Of a stretch of DNA of 64,000 nt, positions 49,216 through 61,095 are shown piece after piece. The stretch comes from Epiperipatus broadwayi. Taxonomy: Eukaryota > Onychophora > Udeonychophora > Euonychophora > Peripatidae. Each line of letters starts with the position of its first letter. Position 1 is the first letter of the stretch. Below the pieces are notes generated by a model. That model was given only the letters and a program-made list of their open reading frames with translations, did not search any database and was not told the origin of the DNA. A program made the position numbers and the translations under genes. The DNA lies in NCBI GenBank assembly GCA_028023455.1, contig JAQFVV010000204.1, positions 77,501-141,500 of the forward strand, written 5' to 3'.

Positions 49216-51650
49216 TTTGTGCCCACACAATGTGCACATCTGCACATGATGACACCTGAAGTTAAATAAAAATTCTATCACAATGGGAGATAAACATGGA
49301 GATAAGATTGTTTTCCAAGATAAATGTCAAAATTTCTGAAAAACTATTATTTTATTATCAAATTTTCCAAATATGTATTTATTGTTTTATAGAACTTTAC
49401 TGGCACTGGTATGCAAGTCCTTTCCAATATATTTTTATGGAGAAAGTTTAATAAACTATACACAATTTAAAAGTCTGTCAAAAAGAATCTTAAGGCAAGA
49501 GATATAAAAATTATGATTTGGGTCTTTTATATCTACCCAATTACTTTTTATTTGAATCAATACACTAAAATCATTAAGTTAGTTTCAACTTTATTTTTTG
49601 TTTTCAATTGTTCACATTATAGATCAAGCATCTATATTGATTTTTTTTATCTATATTGGAATGAATTGAAAATTGAGGGTAGTTTATATAACAAGTGAGT
49701 TCAATATAACTTCTAATAAAACAGAGCTTTAATTAAATTGTTAATCTGGAATATATAAATTTAATTTAACCGATGTTCTGATGATCAAAGAGTCTAGCAC
49801 TGAAGGTTGAATTAAATATAATTATTCACTTTAAAATTAAATTTTAAGTATCAAACATTCTAAATAAAATGTCTACTTCTGTTTATATTAATAACACCAA
49901 TCATCATCATTTTAAATTATTACCATTATCTCTGCATGTTTCTGAGGGGATTGATGATTTCTCAGGGTTAGCAGATATTAACGGTACACCTAAATTTAGA
50001 TTGAATTCAAAAAATAAAAAAAAATTAATTGGTTAATAAATAATAAGTGAACAGTTTATTTGTAATAAATAAATAAAATATTAAATTATTGTCTATACTT
50101 TTGCATCTGTTACTAGATAAATATAATACAAATATTGAAAAAATAGGAAAAAATAATAATTATAAATATTAAGTTTCAAAGCTTGTGATTAAATAAAAAG
50201 ATAATATCTTATCATAATACAAACATTTTAAGGTTTTAAAGTTTTAAAACATGATTTTCTGCATATATTATGTTTAATATATACACACACATCTTTAACA
50301 ATAGTCTTTGTCAATCAAATCCTGATTGTGATTAATCTCTTCAGATTTTAGTAATAATAAACACTATAGATGAGCTTTACTAGAGATATATATAAGGTAA
50401 GTTTTACAACAGAGATCCACTTCTTATTTTATGGCATGGTTTTCTTCTTTAAAGCAGCCAATGTTGCATTTTATGCAACTTCAATATTTCTCTGGATACA
50501 TTTGCATTGTTCCAGGTCTTTTGAATAGCACATCTTTTATTTTTAGTCAGCCATATTAAATAGATCTTTACTATTTATTGCTACCATAATTTCTGAAGTG
50601 GATAGAGTATTGAAAAATACTTTAAAATCAGTAGAAATATACTGCTATCTAAATTATCCTGAGGGAAATTGTTTTAACAGCAGTTTCCCCTTTTAATGGC
50701 TACTTCTTTATCTGCATTTTCTTCTATCTTCATGGAATTAGTCTGCATTGTTTTCTACTTGAATCAAGGCAAAACTATTATCAGGTTTTTTTTCAAACTC
50801 ACTTATAAGTTTTCACAACATGTTATTCAACATCTAACATGTAATCAAGTCTGAATTTATTTATATTAGATTGTTGGTCAAGAAAACATTTATCAAAAGT
50901 TACTTACCAGATTTAATATATATTTATTTACAAAAACATGTTTTTTCATAAATATTTTCACATTATAATTATTTACAAATAATTATATAATTAAAATAAT
51001 ATTTTTTTTATTTATTTAGAATAAGGTATGGATGCAAGAAAAATCATGACCAAACTTTGAAATTTATTCTCTAACTTTCTCAATTTAGTGCTTTATAATT
51101 TTTAATAATGCTATTATATTTGCCATTTAATTTACTACAAAAAATGCAAATTATTTCTTTTATCACCCCATTCAGCAGGAAATCTGAAATGATTATAAAA
51201 TACAGTACATTTTTTAAACTATGCAGTTTAATTTATTTGTGTGAAAAAACACAAATTTCTCTTTCTTCTCTTACATTGCATAGGTTATTATTTTATTTTT
51301 GGTAATTTTAAACAATATGTTTGTTTTACTACATATTAAATAGCAATATTAACTCTATGAATCCATTTTCTTTAGATTGCTTCCAGAGAAATAATTTTAA
51401 TAACAGCACCTATCTATTATGTATTCAAACATACCTGCAATCTATAAATTTACTAATCAATCTAATATAGTTTTTTTCATTAAACATTCACCTTTTTTGA
51501 CCATGTAGTTTTACAATACAACTAATTCAAGTTTGCAATTGAATTTGTTCTATTACAATATATATATGTATATATATAATTAAACTACAAGTATAATATA
51601 TATATACTAAAATTTTAGATGTAATTAGAATGAAAGTCTGTATTCAAATC
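49216..51650. other. Gene-free AT-rich stretch
   Basis: No protein frame or recognised repeat. Open frames at 49513-49698 and 51108-51305 are low-complexity and unsupported. Confidence 0.5.
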
Positions 51651-51672
51651 CATTATATATATATATATATAA

Positions 51673-53241
51673 TGAAACAGATATACTGTTCCTCGTATAT
51701 ATATTCAAAAGATCCCCCCCCCCATTTAAAAATGACTAGCATGATTTGATCAAATTGGGAATGAAATAAAGCAAAAAGTTTATAGTTTCAAAATTAAGAG
51801 GTAAATAAAAGCTGTGATTTGTTAAAAAGATTATATTTTTAATTTTTTGATCGATGGTTTTGAATAAAGTGTTATATCATTTTGCTTTCTTATCTCTCAC
51901 ACTAAAAAAATTAGATTATCCAATCATTAAGAAGAAAAGAAAAAAACGTTTGGGCTAAAATGAGGCAGTATGCAAATCAGACACAGTGGAAAAGAAAGCT
52001 GTTCTATCAATTCAGAGAGAGGTAGATCAAATTGGATTTTTTTTTAAGTGTATTACTCAATTCTGACTTTCGTCTCCTTAAAATATAGCTTTTACAAACA
52101 CTTAAAAATGGAAAAAGAAAGCGTTATTAAGGGAATTGTAATGATAAAAGAGTAAACTAACAGCTTCAGCTCTCCATACCAAGCCATGATTTTACAAGAT
52201 AATGCTATCTAGATGAAATAACCCGCCCTCTTTTTGAATAAATCAGACTTGTCAACTGGAAGGTAATTATTTTATAAAAATATTTGAACATCTTTATTAT
52301 AAATTATAAATTGAAATTATGAAATAGCTGCACAAAAATTATCTTATAAAAATATTTGAACATCTTTATTATAAATTGAAATTATGAAGTAACTGCATAA
52401 AAATACGTTTGTTACTGGAAATTTATAAATGAGAATTATGAATAATGTAGCTGCATGAAAATAGAAAATTATAAATGAAACTTATGCACATTTACACTGA
52501 CTGGATTATGAATAATCCACAAACTCAGAATTGTTCACATTATTTGTTTTGATAATTATAAATAAAATAATAAAAGACTATATGAATTATAAATGCTTGC
52601 CTGCAGATCGGTATTATGTAAAGAAAGTAATGAAACTTATGCACATTTACACTGACTGGATTATGAATAATCCACAAACTCAGAATTGTTCACATTATTT
52701 GTTTTGATAATTATAAATAAAATAATAAAAGACTATATGAATTGCAAATGAACTATTGATCAACAAACTGCTTCTAACTTTTTCATAAATGAAATTAAAA
52801 TGAGTCATCACATGGATAGGAATGAACTTTATTAGAACTTGCAAATTAATTGTTGTTTAATAAAATTATTGTTACTAAAAATTAAATTTGGTTATCCAGT
52901 TGTCCAATTCTGTTTTGTTTTATTGCATCACTCATCAGTTATAGCACTTGTTCATGAGAATCTCATGCCTTCTGAGCTACGTCTGGCATAACTAGACCTA
53001 GGCAAGTCAGGTTGTAGTGAGACGGAACTCTAATGGCGCTGTTTGGAAAACCAAACATAGAAATGTTTAGATGCTTCCAGTCTCTATGGTACTACATCCT
53101 CTGATGAGCAGGAAATATTGTTGTAGGGGGCGTTAACATCTGCATTGGGGAATGCCAATTGATAGTTCCTTCCTGCAGCATGCTCATCAGAAAATTGATA
53201 CAACTGATGTAATAAAAGGGTTGTATGGGGGTCCTGTTACA
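51673..53241 (+). repeat. 5' LTR of the second element
   Basis: 1569 bp. It contains a 155-bp-period tandem pair (about 52474 and 52629, sharing AAACTTATGCACATTTACAC and the next ~95 bp), a ~72-bp-period pair (about 52271 and 52343), a run of C near 51715, a perfect 10-bp inverted pair CTGATGAGCA/TGCTCATCAG (53101-53110 and 53181-53190) and AATAAA near its end (about 53212). Confidence 0.85.
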
Positions 53242-53517
53242 TTTGCTGCCCTACTGTGAGGCCTTATCTAGCTAGCCTACCCATAGGCATAAGCAGATCA
53301 TGATTCTGTGATATGAACAGTGCATATGATGCAGTGATGTGATTTGTTCAAGAAGGGTGGAAAAATAAAAGTTTAAAAGAAAAACAACACAAAAATGAAT
53401 GGCATAGAGAATAAAACAGGCATTTTGAAGAAGATGGAGTTAAATCATGGTGTGGATGGAGAGAGAAGCTTATCAAAGTTGAAATAAAAAAATACAAATA
53501 AACTGTAGAATAAAATA

Positions 53518-54505
53518 TTGATGAAAACCAGATCAAAATCAAAAAAAAAAATGAATACAGAAAGCATAGAGGATCTTCCTGAGAAAGAAGATAAACAAGA
53601 AGCCAAAGCAGATGAGGAATCAGAGAAAACAGGGGAGACATCCATGTTAGCCCAGTTAATGGGAATTATAAAAGCAGACCAAAAGAAAAGAGATGAACAA
53701 AGAGAAGAGATTCAAAAAGAAGAAAAAAAAAAGGCAAAGAAGATGATATCAAACAACGAGAAGAAGATAACAAAAAAGAGATAAACAAAGAGAAGATGAT
53801 ATCACACAATGAGAAGAAGATAAGAAGCAAGCAATAGAAGCAAACCAAAGAATAGAAAAACAAATTATAGAAGCAGTGGAAAATCAAAATGAAAAGTTCA
53901 ACCAGTTGATAAAGGAAATAATTCAGTCTAAAAAATTGGATGAGGAGGAAACTTTGGAATTTCCAACCAAAGATATTTTAAAGGAATCACAAATTGAATA
54001 TCCTATTACTGATGAAGCAAAATTTGAGATTGTTAAAAAGGAAGAAATTGAAATTACAAAGGGTGATCTTGAAATTGTCAGTCTACCTTCAGGAAAACTT
54101 CTGATTGTGGAATATACCTCTAAAATTGAAAAGAAAGAAGCAGTATATACAGAAGCTGAGACTGAAATATCAAACACAGCAAAAGAGTTACAAATGGATG
54201 AAAATAAATCTAATAAAGCAAAATTAAAATCTTCTGATCTTCCAGAAGATGAAAAACATGAAAATGAACATAATCAAAAACTTAATTCTCATATAACTAA
54301 GGAACTCTCCAATATAGAAGAAAATGTTTCAGAAAAATTGTCTGATATATGCTATGAAATAGTAACAGAGATAGAGAAAGAAACCATAAATTGGAAAGAA
54401 AAGTGTGTTAGTCCTCAGCCATATATAAAAATTATAAACAAAAGCTTAATAAACTCAAATCAAAAATTGAGTACAGAAAAAAATATATATAAAGACAGTT
54501 ATTAA
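53518..54505 (+). pseudogene. Gag-like coiled-coil protein, frame-broken
   Basis: Two frames cover one ancestral reading. The first (53518-53784, 88 residues) starts MMKTRSKSKKK, then acidic and charged sequence with MLAQLMGIIKADQKKR. The second (open to 54505) continues in another frame with NEKFNQLIKEI and a long Glu/Lys-rich tail. The break sits at a poly-A run near 53722-53731; in the second frame an in-frame TGA near 53805 stands where a duplicated upstream copy of the same motif has CGA. About 330 residues in all. The MKTRSK start and the charged coiled coil suggest a gag-like protein, but I see no canonical gag domain. Both defects are in this copy; relatives may be intact. Confidence 0.55.
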
Positions 54506-54622
54506 AAATATAGTTGCTTACGCAGGAAAAGACACCAAAAAGGAATCTGAAAACTCGGGATTTATCAGTGTGAAAAAAATTAAGCAACAAGAAACCTTTA
54601 CAAATACCAAAAAATAATTACT

Positions 54623-54940
54623 ATGGCAGAAGAACAATTTAAAAAGAAACTTTTATGTAAAAATGAAGTACCACCATGGAAGAGGAACAGGAGAAAATCC
54701 ACAGATGGTGTTCATGGTCCATATTGGACATGTATAATTAGAAGATCAAACAGTAACAAGGATCTCCAAAGAAAATACAGAAGTGAAGAAGCAAGACACC
54801 ACAGTAATGTTAAACATGATAAATTTTCAACAAAAAGACGATCCAGAAGTATGTCACCTCATAATACAAAAGAGGACTATAGGAGAACTGATCATGATCC
54901 TCAGTCTCCCAAACCAGGTTGCAGTTATAATTCAGAATAA
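54623..54940 (+). CDS. Basic 105-residue frame, unrecognised
   Basis: Starts MAEEQFKKKLL and is rich in Arg, Lys, Ser, His and Asp, with a KRRSRSMSP stretch. It lies downstream of the gag-like region and before the non-coding 3' part. It could be the nucleic-acid-binding tail of the same gag protein, detached by stops between 54505 and 54623. No zinc knuckle is present. Coding status is uncertain. Confidence 0.35.
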   Translation: MAEEQFKKKLLCKNEVPPWKRNRRKSTDGVHGPYWTCIIRRSNSNKDLQRKYRSEEARHHSNVKHDKFSTKRRSRSMSPHNTKEDYRRTDHDPQSPKPGCSYNSE

Positions 54941-55514
54941 AATAGAGATAGCTGATGGAAAAAGTTTGTGAGTGTGATGTAGTGATGCATGAACTTGTGT
55001 TTTTCATGTTGAGATGGTGGATGATTGAGTGGAGCTGCTTGGATGCATTGTGTTATGATGCTCCGAAGTATATGCTCGGCACTATCCAGACCTGGATGTT
55101 GTGCTCCAAGAGTAGTCCAGCAGTGCGTATATATAGGTCTCATGTATAGGCCTTGGTCTCATGAATAGGCCAAATGATAGCCCCTAAGACTCACAGAAGC
55201 TGAGCAGGGTTGGCTGAGTGCCAAATTGTTTTTTTTCCTCTGGCTCCTACTCTTGGTTGGATGATACTTCTAGGTACAAGAGAGGTAGTGCTTAAAAATG
55301 AGATATTTTCTCATGACATCATGGGGCGGTGCATGCTGGTAGTTTGTGCTTGGCCATCTACTTATCCTGGCATTGGAGGCTACAGTTCATGTATTCACTT
55401 TTCCAGCTCATCTTACCATTTCATCAGCACATCTAAAACCAAGCAGTAATGAGAAATGATGTGTATAGTATATGGAATGAAATCGTACTTCCAGGCGATT
55501 TCATCCCAAAATTT
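54941..55514 (+). other. 3' non-coding part of the second element
   Basis: More mixed composition than the flanks. Short frames on both strands overlap each other and have no family features. A 9-bp perfect hairpin ATGAAATCG/CGATTTCAT (55477-55485 and 55496-55504) lies just before the polypurine tract. Confidence 0.5.
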
Positions 55515-55526
55515 GGTGGGGGGTAA
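55515..55526 (+). other. Polypurine tract of the second element
   Basis: GGTGGGGGGTAA lies immediately before the TG of the 3' LTR. Confidence 0.75.
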
Positions 55527-57091
55527 TGAAACAGATATACTGTTCCTCGTATATATATTCAAAAGATCCCCCCCCCATTTAAAAATGACTAGCATGATTT
55601 GATCAAATTGGGAATGAAATAAAGCAAAAAGTTTATAGTTTCAAAATTAAGAGGTAAATAAAAGCTGTGATTTGTTAAAAAGATTATATTTTTAATTTTT
55701 TGATCGATGGTTTTGAATAAAGTGTTATATCATTTTGCTTTCTTATCTCTCACACTAAAAAAATTAGATTATCCAATCATTAAGAAGAAAAGAAAAAACG
55801 TTTGGGCTAAAATGAGGCAGTATGCAAATCAGACACAGTGGAAAAGAAAGCTGTTCTATCAATTCAGAGAGAGGTAGATCAAATTGGATTTTTTTTTAAG
55901 TGTATTACTCAATTCTGACTTTCGTCTCCTTAAAATATAGCTTTTACAAACACTTAAAAATGGAAAAAGAAAGCGTTATTAAGGGAATTGTAATGATAAA
56001 AGAGTAAACTAACAGCTTCAGCTCTCCATACCAAGCCATGATTTTACAAGATAATGCTATCTAGATGAAATAACCCCCCCCCCTCTTTTTGAATAAATCA
56101 GACTTGTCAACTGGAAGGTAATTATTTTATAAAAATATTTGAACATCTTTATTATAAATTATAAATTGAAATTATGAAATAGCTGCACAAAAATTATCTT
56201 ATAAAAATATTTGAACATCTTTATTATAAATTGAAATTATGAAGTAACTGCATAAAAATACGTTTGTTACTGGAAATTTATAAATGAGAATTATGAATAA
56301 TGTAGCTGCATGAAAATAGAAAATTATAAATGAAACTTATGCACATTTACACTGACTGGATTATGAATAATCCACAAACTCAGAATTGTTCACATTATTT
56401 GTTTTGATAATTATAAATAAAATAATAAAAGACTATATGAATTATAAATGCTTGCCTGCAGATCGGTATTATGTAAAGAAAGTAATGAAACTTATGCACA
56501 TTTACACTGACTGATTATGAATAATCCACAAACTCAGAATTGTTCACATTATTTGTTTTGATAATTATAAATAAAATTGTAAAAACTATATGAATTGCAA
56601 ATGAACTATTGATCAACAAACTGCTTCTAACTTTTTCATAAATGAAATTAAAATGAGTCATCACATGGATAGGAATGAACTTTATTAGAACTTGCAAATT
56701 AATTGTTATTTAATAAAATTATTGTTACTAAAAATTAAATTTGGTTATCCAGTTGTCCAATTCTGTTTTGTTTTATTGCATCACTCATCAGTTATAGCAC
56801 TTGTTCATGAGAATCTCATGCCTTCTGAGCTACGTCTGGCATAACTAGACCTAGGCAAGTCAGGTTGTAGTGAGACGGAACTCTAATGGTGCTGTTTGGA
56901 AAACCAAACATAGAAATGTTTAGATGCTTCCAGTCTCTATGGTACTACATCCTCTGATGAGCAGGAAATATTGTTGTAGGGGGCGTTAACATCTGCATTG
57001 GGGAATGCCAATTGATAGTTCCTTCCTGCAGCATGCTCATCAGAAAATTGTTACAACTGATGTAATAAAAGGGTTGTATGGGGGTCCGGTT

Positions 57092-57094
<3 letters not shown>
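55527..57094 (+). repeat. 3' LTR of the second element
   Basis: 1568 bp, matching the 5' LTR with a small number of substitutions (for example C to T in GGCGCTG near 56889) and indels, including one in the tandem pair. Recent insertion is implied. Confidence 0.85.
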
Positions 57095-57134
<40 letters not shown>

Positions 57135-57980
57135 TAACCATATAAAAGTGAACAATATTTGTTATATTCAGTGAGCTCCATGACCTGCAGCATCATGTCT
57201 TAATGTTTGGAATTGTTTAACATATTCCTTTAAACTTGCTTAATTCTGATGTTAAGTTTACAGTTATAAATGGTCTGTGCATGTGCTTGCCTTTGTAATA
57301 ATATATCATTTGATGAACATAACTTAGACTCAAAATAACTTGTACACTGTATATTCCAGAAACAAAGATACCTTTGATTGAATCTAGACTATACACATGT
57401 TATAGTATTTATTTGTATATGGGATTTTAATTCATTTTGTATATTTATAAGTATGGTTTATGGGTAGATCCAAATGTTAAACAAGTGTTCATAAAATATT
57501 TAAATATTCTCAGGGTAAAATACATGTATGTGCTAAATCCATATGCTGTGTTATGACCCAGGGTGTGAATATGATGTACTTGTGCCATAAATTTAGAACA
57601 AAAAAAATCAAACAATATTAAATTTTGAATAATGTATTTTCTTCATCTTTTATTGTTACATGGATGAGAGGCAACAATAAAATAAAAAATAACAATAAGA
57701 TAGTAATGACCATTTCTTTAATTGAGCTTTCAAAGAACTTATACAATACATGGTAATATTTATTATTTAAAGGTTTATTAAATGCATGGGTATTAAAATA
57801 AAGTTAGTCTATTATGTGCTTAAATAATGCACAGTTATAAATAATAACACTTAATAGAACACATTTGTATTAACAACAAAATAAAGCAAATATACACACA
57901 AAAAAAAAGTCTTTATTTTAACATAAATGCTGAAGAATCATAATACAAATTGAATGTCTCATATATATATATATATATAT
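57095..57980. other. (TA)n tracts and gene-free spacer
   Basis: (TA)n at 57095-57133 and 57961-57980 border otherwise plain AT-rich DNA. TGTAACCATAT follows the first tract, again a TGTAAC next to TA repeats. Confidence 0.6.
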
Positions 57981-60609
57981 TGTAACGGAATAGCGTTACA
58001 TAGGGTTTGAACCTAGGAAAGTTAAAGATATATATTAATGACGAAATAAATGACAGGTACAAAACTTTTTAAAAAACGATCTTGTTTTAAGAATAAATGA
58101 GAAACAGCCGTTTCTAAAGCAGATCGCAGCTATACAAGAGTACCTGTCAGATTTATTGAACTAAAATTAAAAGAGTTTTTATTTTTTAATCATTATTTGT
58201 AAGTTTGCTTTTTTTTGTTATTTCGTTTTAAAAAAAAAGAATGATCGAGAACAAATTAGAAATTTTTTTATTAAATCATTTTTAAACAAAAAAGAAAGAA
58301 AAAAGATAAGTAAATTAATTAATCTGCAATAGGTTAAAAGATTCCAAGCGATCTAAGATATTTTGAATGGGGGGGCAATTAGTAGATTAAAAGTTAGAGA
58401 ATTTGAAACAATAAGCAGGATGTATGTTGGTAAAGTCTAGATAACAATCCAAATTTAGAAACAGAGGTGATAAAAAGTGTACACTGCTATTGTACTACTT
58501 AGACTTCTGGCTCCAGCTAAAACAATACTTAAAAAAAATGGTAAAACTAAATTAAATTCCAACGTGGTGCAAATGTCCCAGAAACCATTGAATAAAGAGG
58601 ACCCTTAATTAGCAAATAAGAACTAATGACTCATGAGTGCATGGCAGAGATTGGAGGAAAAATTCAAGGTGTCGTGGCGGGAAAGAAGAGAAGAAAAAGG
58701 CAAGACAGAACTGGAGAGGACATTAATTACAATTATTAATTATTGATTAAGAGTTGTGGAAGGCGAAATTAATTTGAATTTTAGCGGAGAGTATTATTAA
58801 TTTTTTTTGGCAGAGCTTCTGATTAAGTACTTGGACTTCTTAACCTAAACTTTGTGTGATACCGTAGACGAAATGCGTTGCTGAATCCAAAATTCGCGGC
58901 TTGGCCGCCGAACCTTCGCACCTGGCACCGCTGATCGATCCTAGAATGCTCTCAACCTCGGAGAAAATGAACTCAAGGACCACACATGCCCTGGAAGCCC
59001 CACCAAAAGCCGGCATGCTGAATTAAGGAAAACATCGCTCAGGATCCCATTACAGTCTTCTCGTTCCACAGGTAGTTATATTTTAACATTTGCTCACACA
59101 TTCATGCACCAGCTAAATTAACTTTAAAGTGGAGAACGATTTACAAACATTAAGTGTAAAATGATAAAATTACTAATGACCAAATTGAATCACTAAAGAA
59201 CTCAACCAGAATCATATGTGCAATTAAGAGTCAGCAAATATCTGTGCAAATTCATACCTAATTCCATAATTATGTTATCTAGACTTACTAAATCATATAT
59301 CTGCATGATAATTTTATTTACCCAGTTTTTCTAAATAAATCATTCATTTAATTAATACTCCTTTTATTGATCGCTTGGAATTTCAAATTTATTTAAATAA
59401 TGTTGAATGAGTGCGAGAGTGATCTATGTTGTATAAGTTGAACGGGTACATTTAATATTTTAGTTAAGATTTAAGTATATTAATAGCGTTTATATTTGTC
59501 ATACAATTCTTATGTTAATGTTAAGTTATGGTTAATTTATTCTGGGGGATATAGGGTGGGCCCAACAGTGATAAAGGTGTTTTAATATTGTTTTAACGGT
59601 AAAGTGCGATCTAGTTCGGAAACAGTGTTGCTGTGTTCGTTTCTTGCTGTCCGCTGGAGTGATGCTTGGGCATGTTCTGTGATATAGTTGAGTGAGCGTG
59701 TGCACGTGCGTGGCGAGCTTGTAAAGGTTCTCCTGGCGCCTATTACTCGGGTTCAATCTGAATCTACGTATGAAACAAATAAAAGCGTACGTGTATATGT
59801 GTTTGAAATTATTTTCACAAAACATTATGTAAACCCCGGACGAAATAACACAGCAGGTTCGTAAAAGGGAATCGTCAACAGAACAGCGAACATACAGAAA
59901 TAGCGACGATGACAAGTCACGGGGTTGCATTTGGCGCGTCAACGTGCGGCAAAACTGTTGTTTCAAAGGGCAGAACCGACGGGGATATAACTGACGGTTC
60001 TAATAATGAAAGTCAATTTAAATAAAGAGACCCTGAGATGGAAATACGTTTAGCGGCCTAAATAAGGCGGTCGGAGGACATTTTTTAAAAAAAAAAAAGG
60101 AAGAGAGGGCGCTCGAAATTACAGAATGAATTATCGATGAAAGCGGGGGGGAAATTTTATAATCACTAAAAGTCAAATTATTAAACATTGCTTGAGCGAG
60201 TGGGAAGGGGATTTAGTTCTTTTATCATTATTAAAATAATCAAGCATCCGAATATATCTGATATTTGTAGAAAGCTGTGGAATAGCGGGATTCCGTGGAA
60301 GAAATATCATATAGTAAAAAAAAAAAAAAAAGCAATTCATAAATTAATTTCTATATTAGCAAGTTAACCGCAAATAATTTTAATCGAAAAATATATACAT
60401 CGTTAAAAGACGCATTTTAATATTATTATATTCTTGCACAAAGGAACGAACTGTAACTGGGATCTTGTTAGGAGTGTTGAGTGTGTTACTTAAAAATAAA
60501 AGGGACGTTGAGCGTAAACAACACATATATATAAATAACCACCAAAGGAAAATAAAATAAAAGATAAGTAAAGTATAGCGTATCTACATATATAACGACG
60601 CGTGTAACA
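57981..60609 (+). repeat. 5' LTR of the third element
   Basis: About 2629 bp if it ends at GTGTAACA (60609); homology with the second LTR can only be verified to 59823, where the window ends in the other copy. Richer in G+C than the flanks, notably 58860-59060 and 59530-60000. An antisense 144-codon frame (59532-59966) is not supported as a gene. Confidence 0.75.
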
Positions 60610-61042
60610 GTACCTGGTCGGATCCAAAGTGAAAGTAATTACCGACCATCGGAGTCTGGAATTTCTGAATAAAAGTTTTTTGACAAATAATAGATTAGTG
60701 AGGTGGAGCTTAGCCCTGCAGGAGTTCCAATATGAAGTGGAATATTGTAAAGGGAAGGATAACGTGATCGCAGATGCACTGAGCCGTTACCCTGTGGGAC
60801 CACAGCCAAATGCCGAGGCTGAGGAATTCGCGTACATAGCCGCTACTACCAGGCAAAGCATGGAGAGTGAGTTTGGTGCAAACAACATTCGGAGGGGCCA
60901 GAAAGAGGATGAAGAATGCCAACAAATAATACGATACCTATGTGAGAGGAGGCCAAAGGCAGGGCCCGACCAGAAAAAGGAAGAGACTAGGGGGGTCTGT
61001 TATGGAAATATCGGGACCGGTGCATTATTCTGGAAGGAATAG
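60608..61042 (+). pseudogene. pol: RNase H C-terminal part and linker of Ty3/gypsy pol
   Basis: The frame opens at 60608 after a TAA and reads YLVGSKVKVITDHRSLEFL, then NNRLVRWSLALQEF and KGKDNVIADALSRYP. This is the end of the Ty3/gypsy RNase H domain (TDHRSL, RW...LQEF, N..ADALSR). About 80 linker residues follow, ending GALFWKE before a stop. A single-base loss near 61038 separates it from the integrase frame. The reverse transcriptase and the N-terminal half of RNase H are missing, and the LTR end abuts the remaining codons directly. Confidence 0.85.
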
Positions 61043-61095
61043 TCCAAAGGAAAACAGGGAATGGGAAACAAACCCGTATTGTAATACCGAAGGGA

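Larger units (their letters stand above)
51673..57094 (+). mobile_element. Second complete non-autonomous LTR retrotransposon (5.4 kb)
   Basis: Two near-identical direct repeats of about 1.57 kb (51673-53241 and 55527-57094) flank 2.3 kb. Each starts TGAAACAG and ends (C/G)(T/G)GTTACA, an imperfect terminal inverted pair. A GGTGGGGGGTAA polypurine tract precedes the right copy, fixing the orientation as plus. Both ends lie in (TA)n DNA, so a target duplication cannot be read with confidence. The inside carries a coiled-coil gag-like region, broken by a frameshift and a stop, and a basic frame; no protease, reverse transcriptase, RNase H or integrase is seen. No TGG-type primer site follows the left LTR, which is unusual. 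Confidence 0.85.

Noticed and set aside
53101-53125. CTGATGA followed by GAAA in the second element LTR
   Set aside because: Only GCAG separates the two core parts, so no helix II can form; the sequence is better explained by the 10-bp inverted pair with 53181-53190.
59532-59966. 144-codon minus-strand frame inside the third element LTR
   Set aside because: No family features; it is antisense to the element, and agreement with the other LTR carries no weight because the LTRs are recent duplicates.
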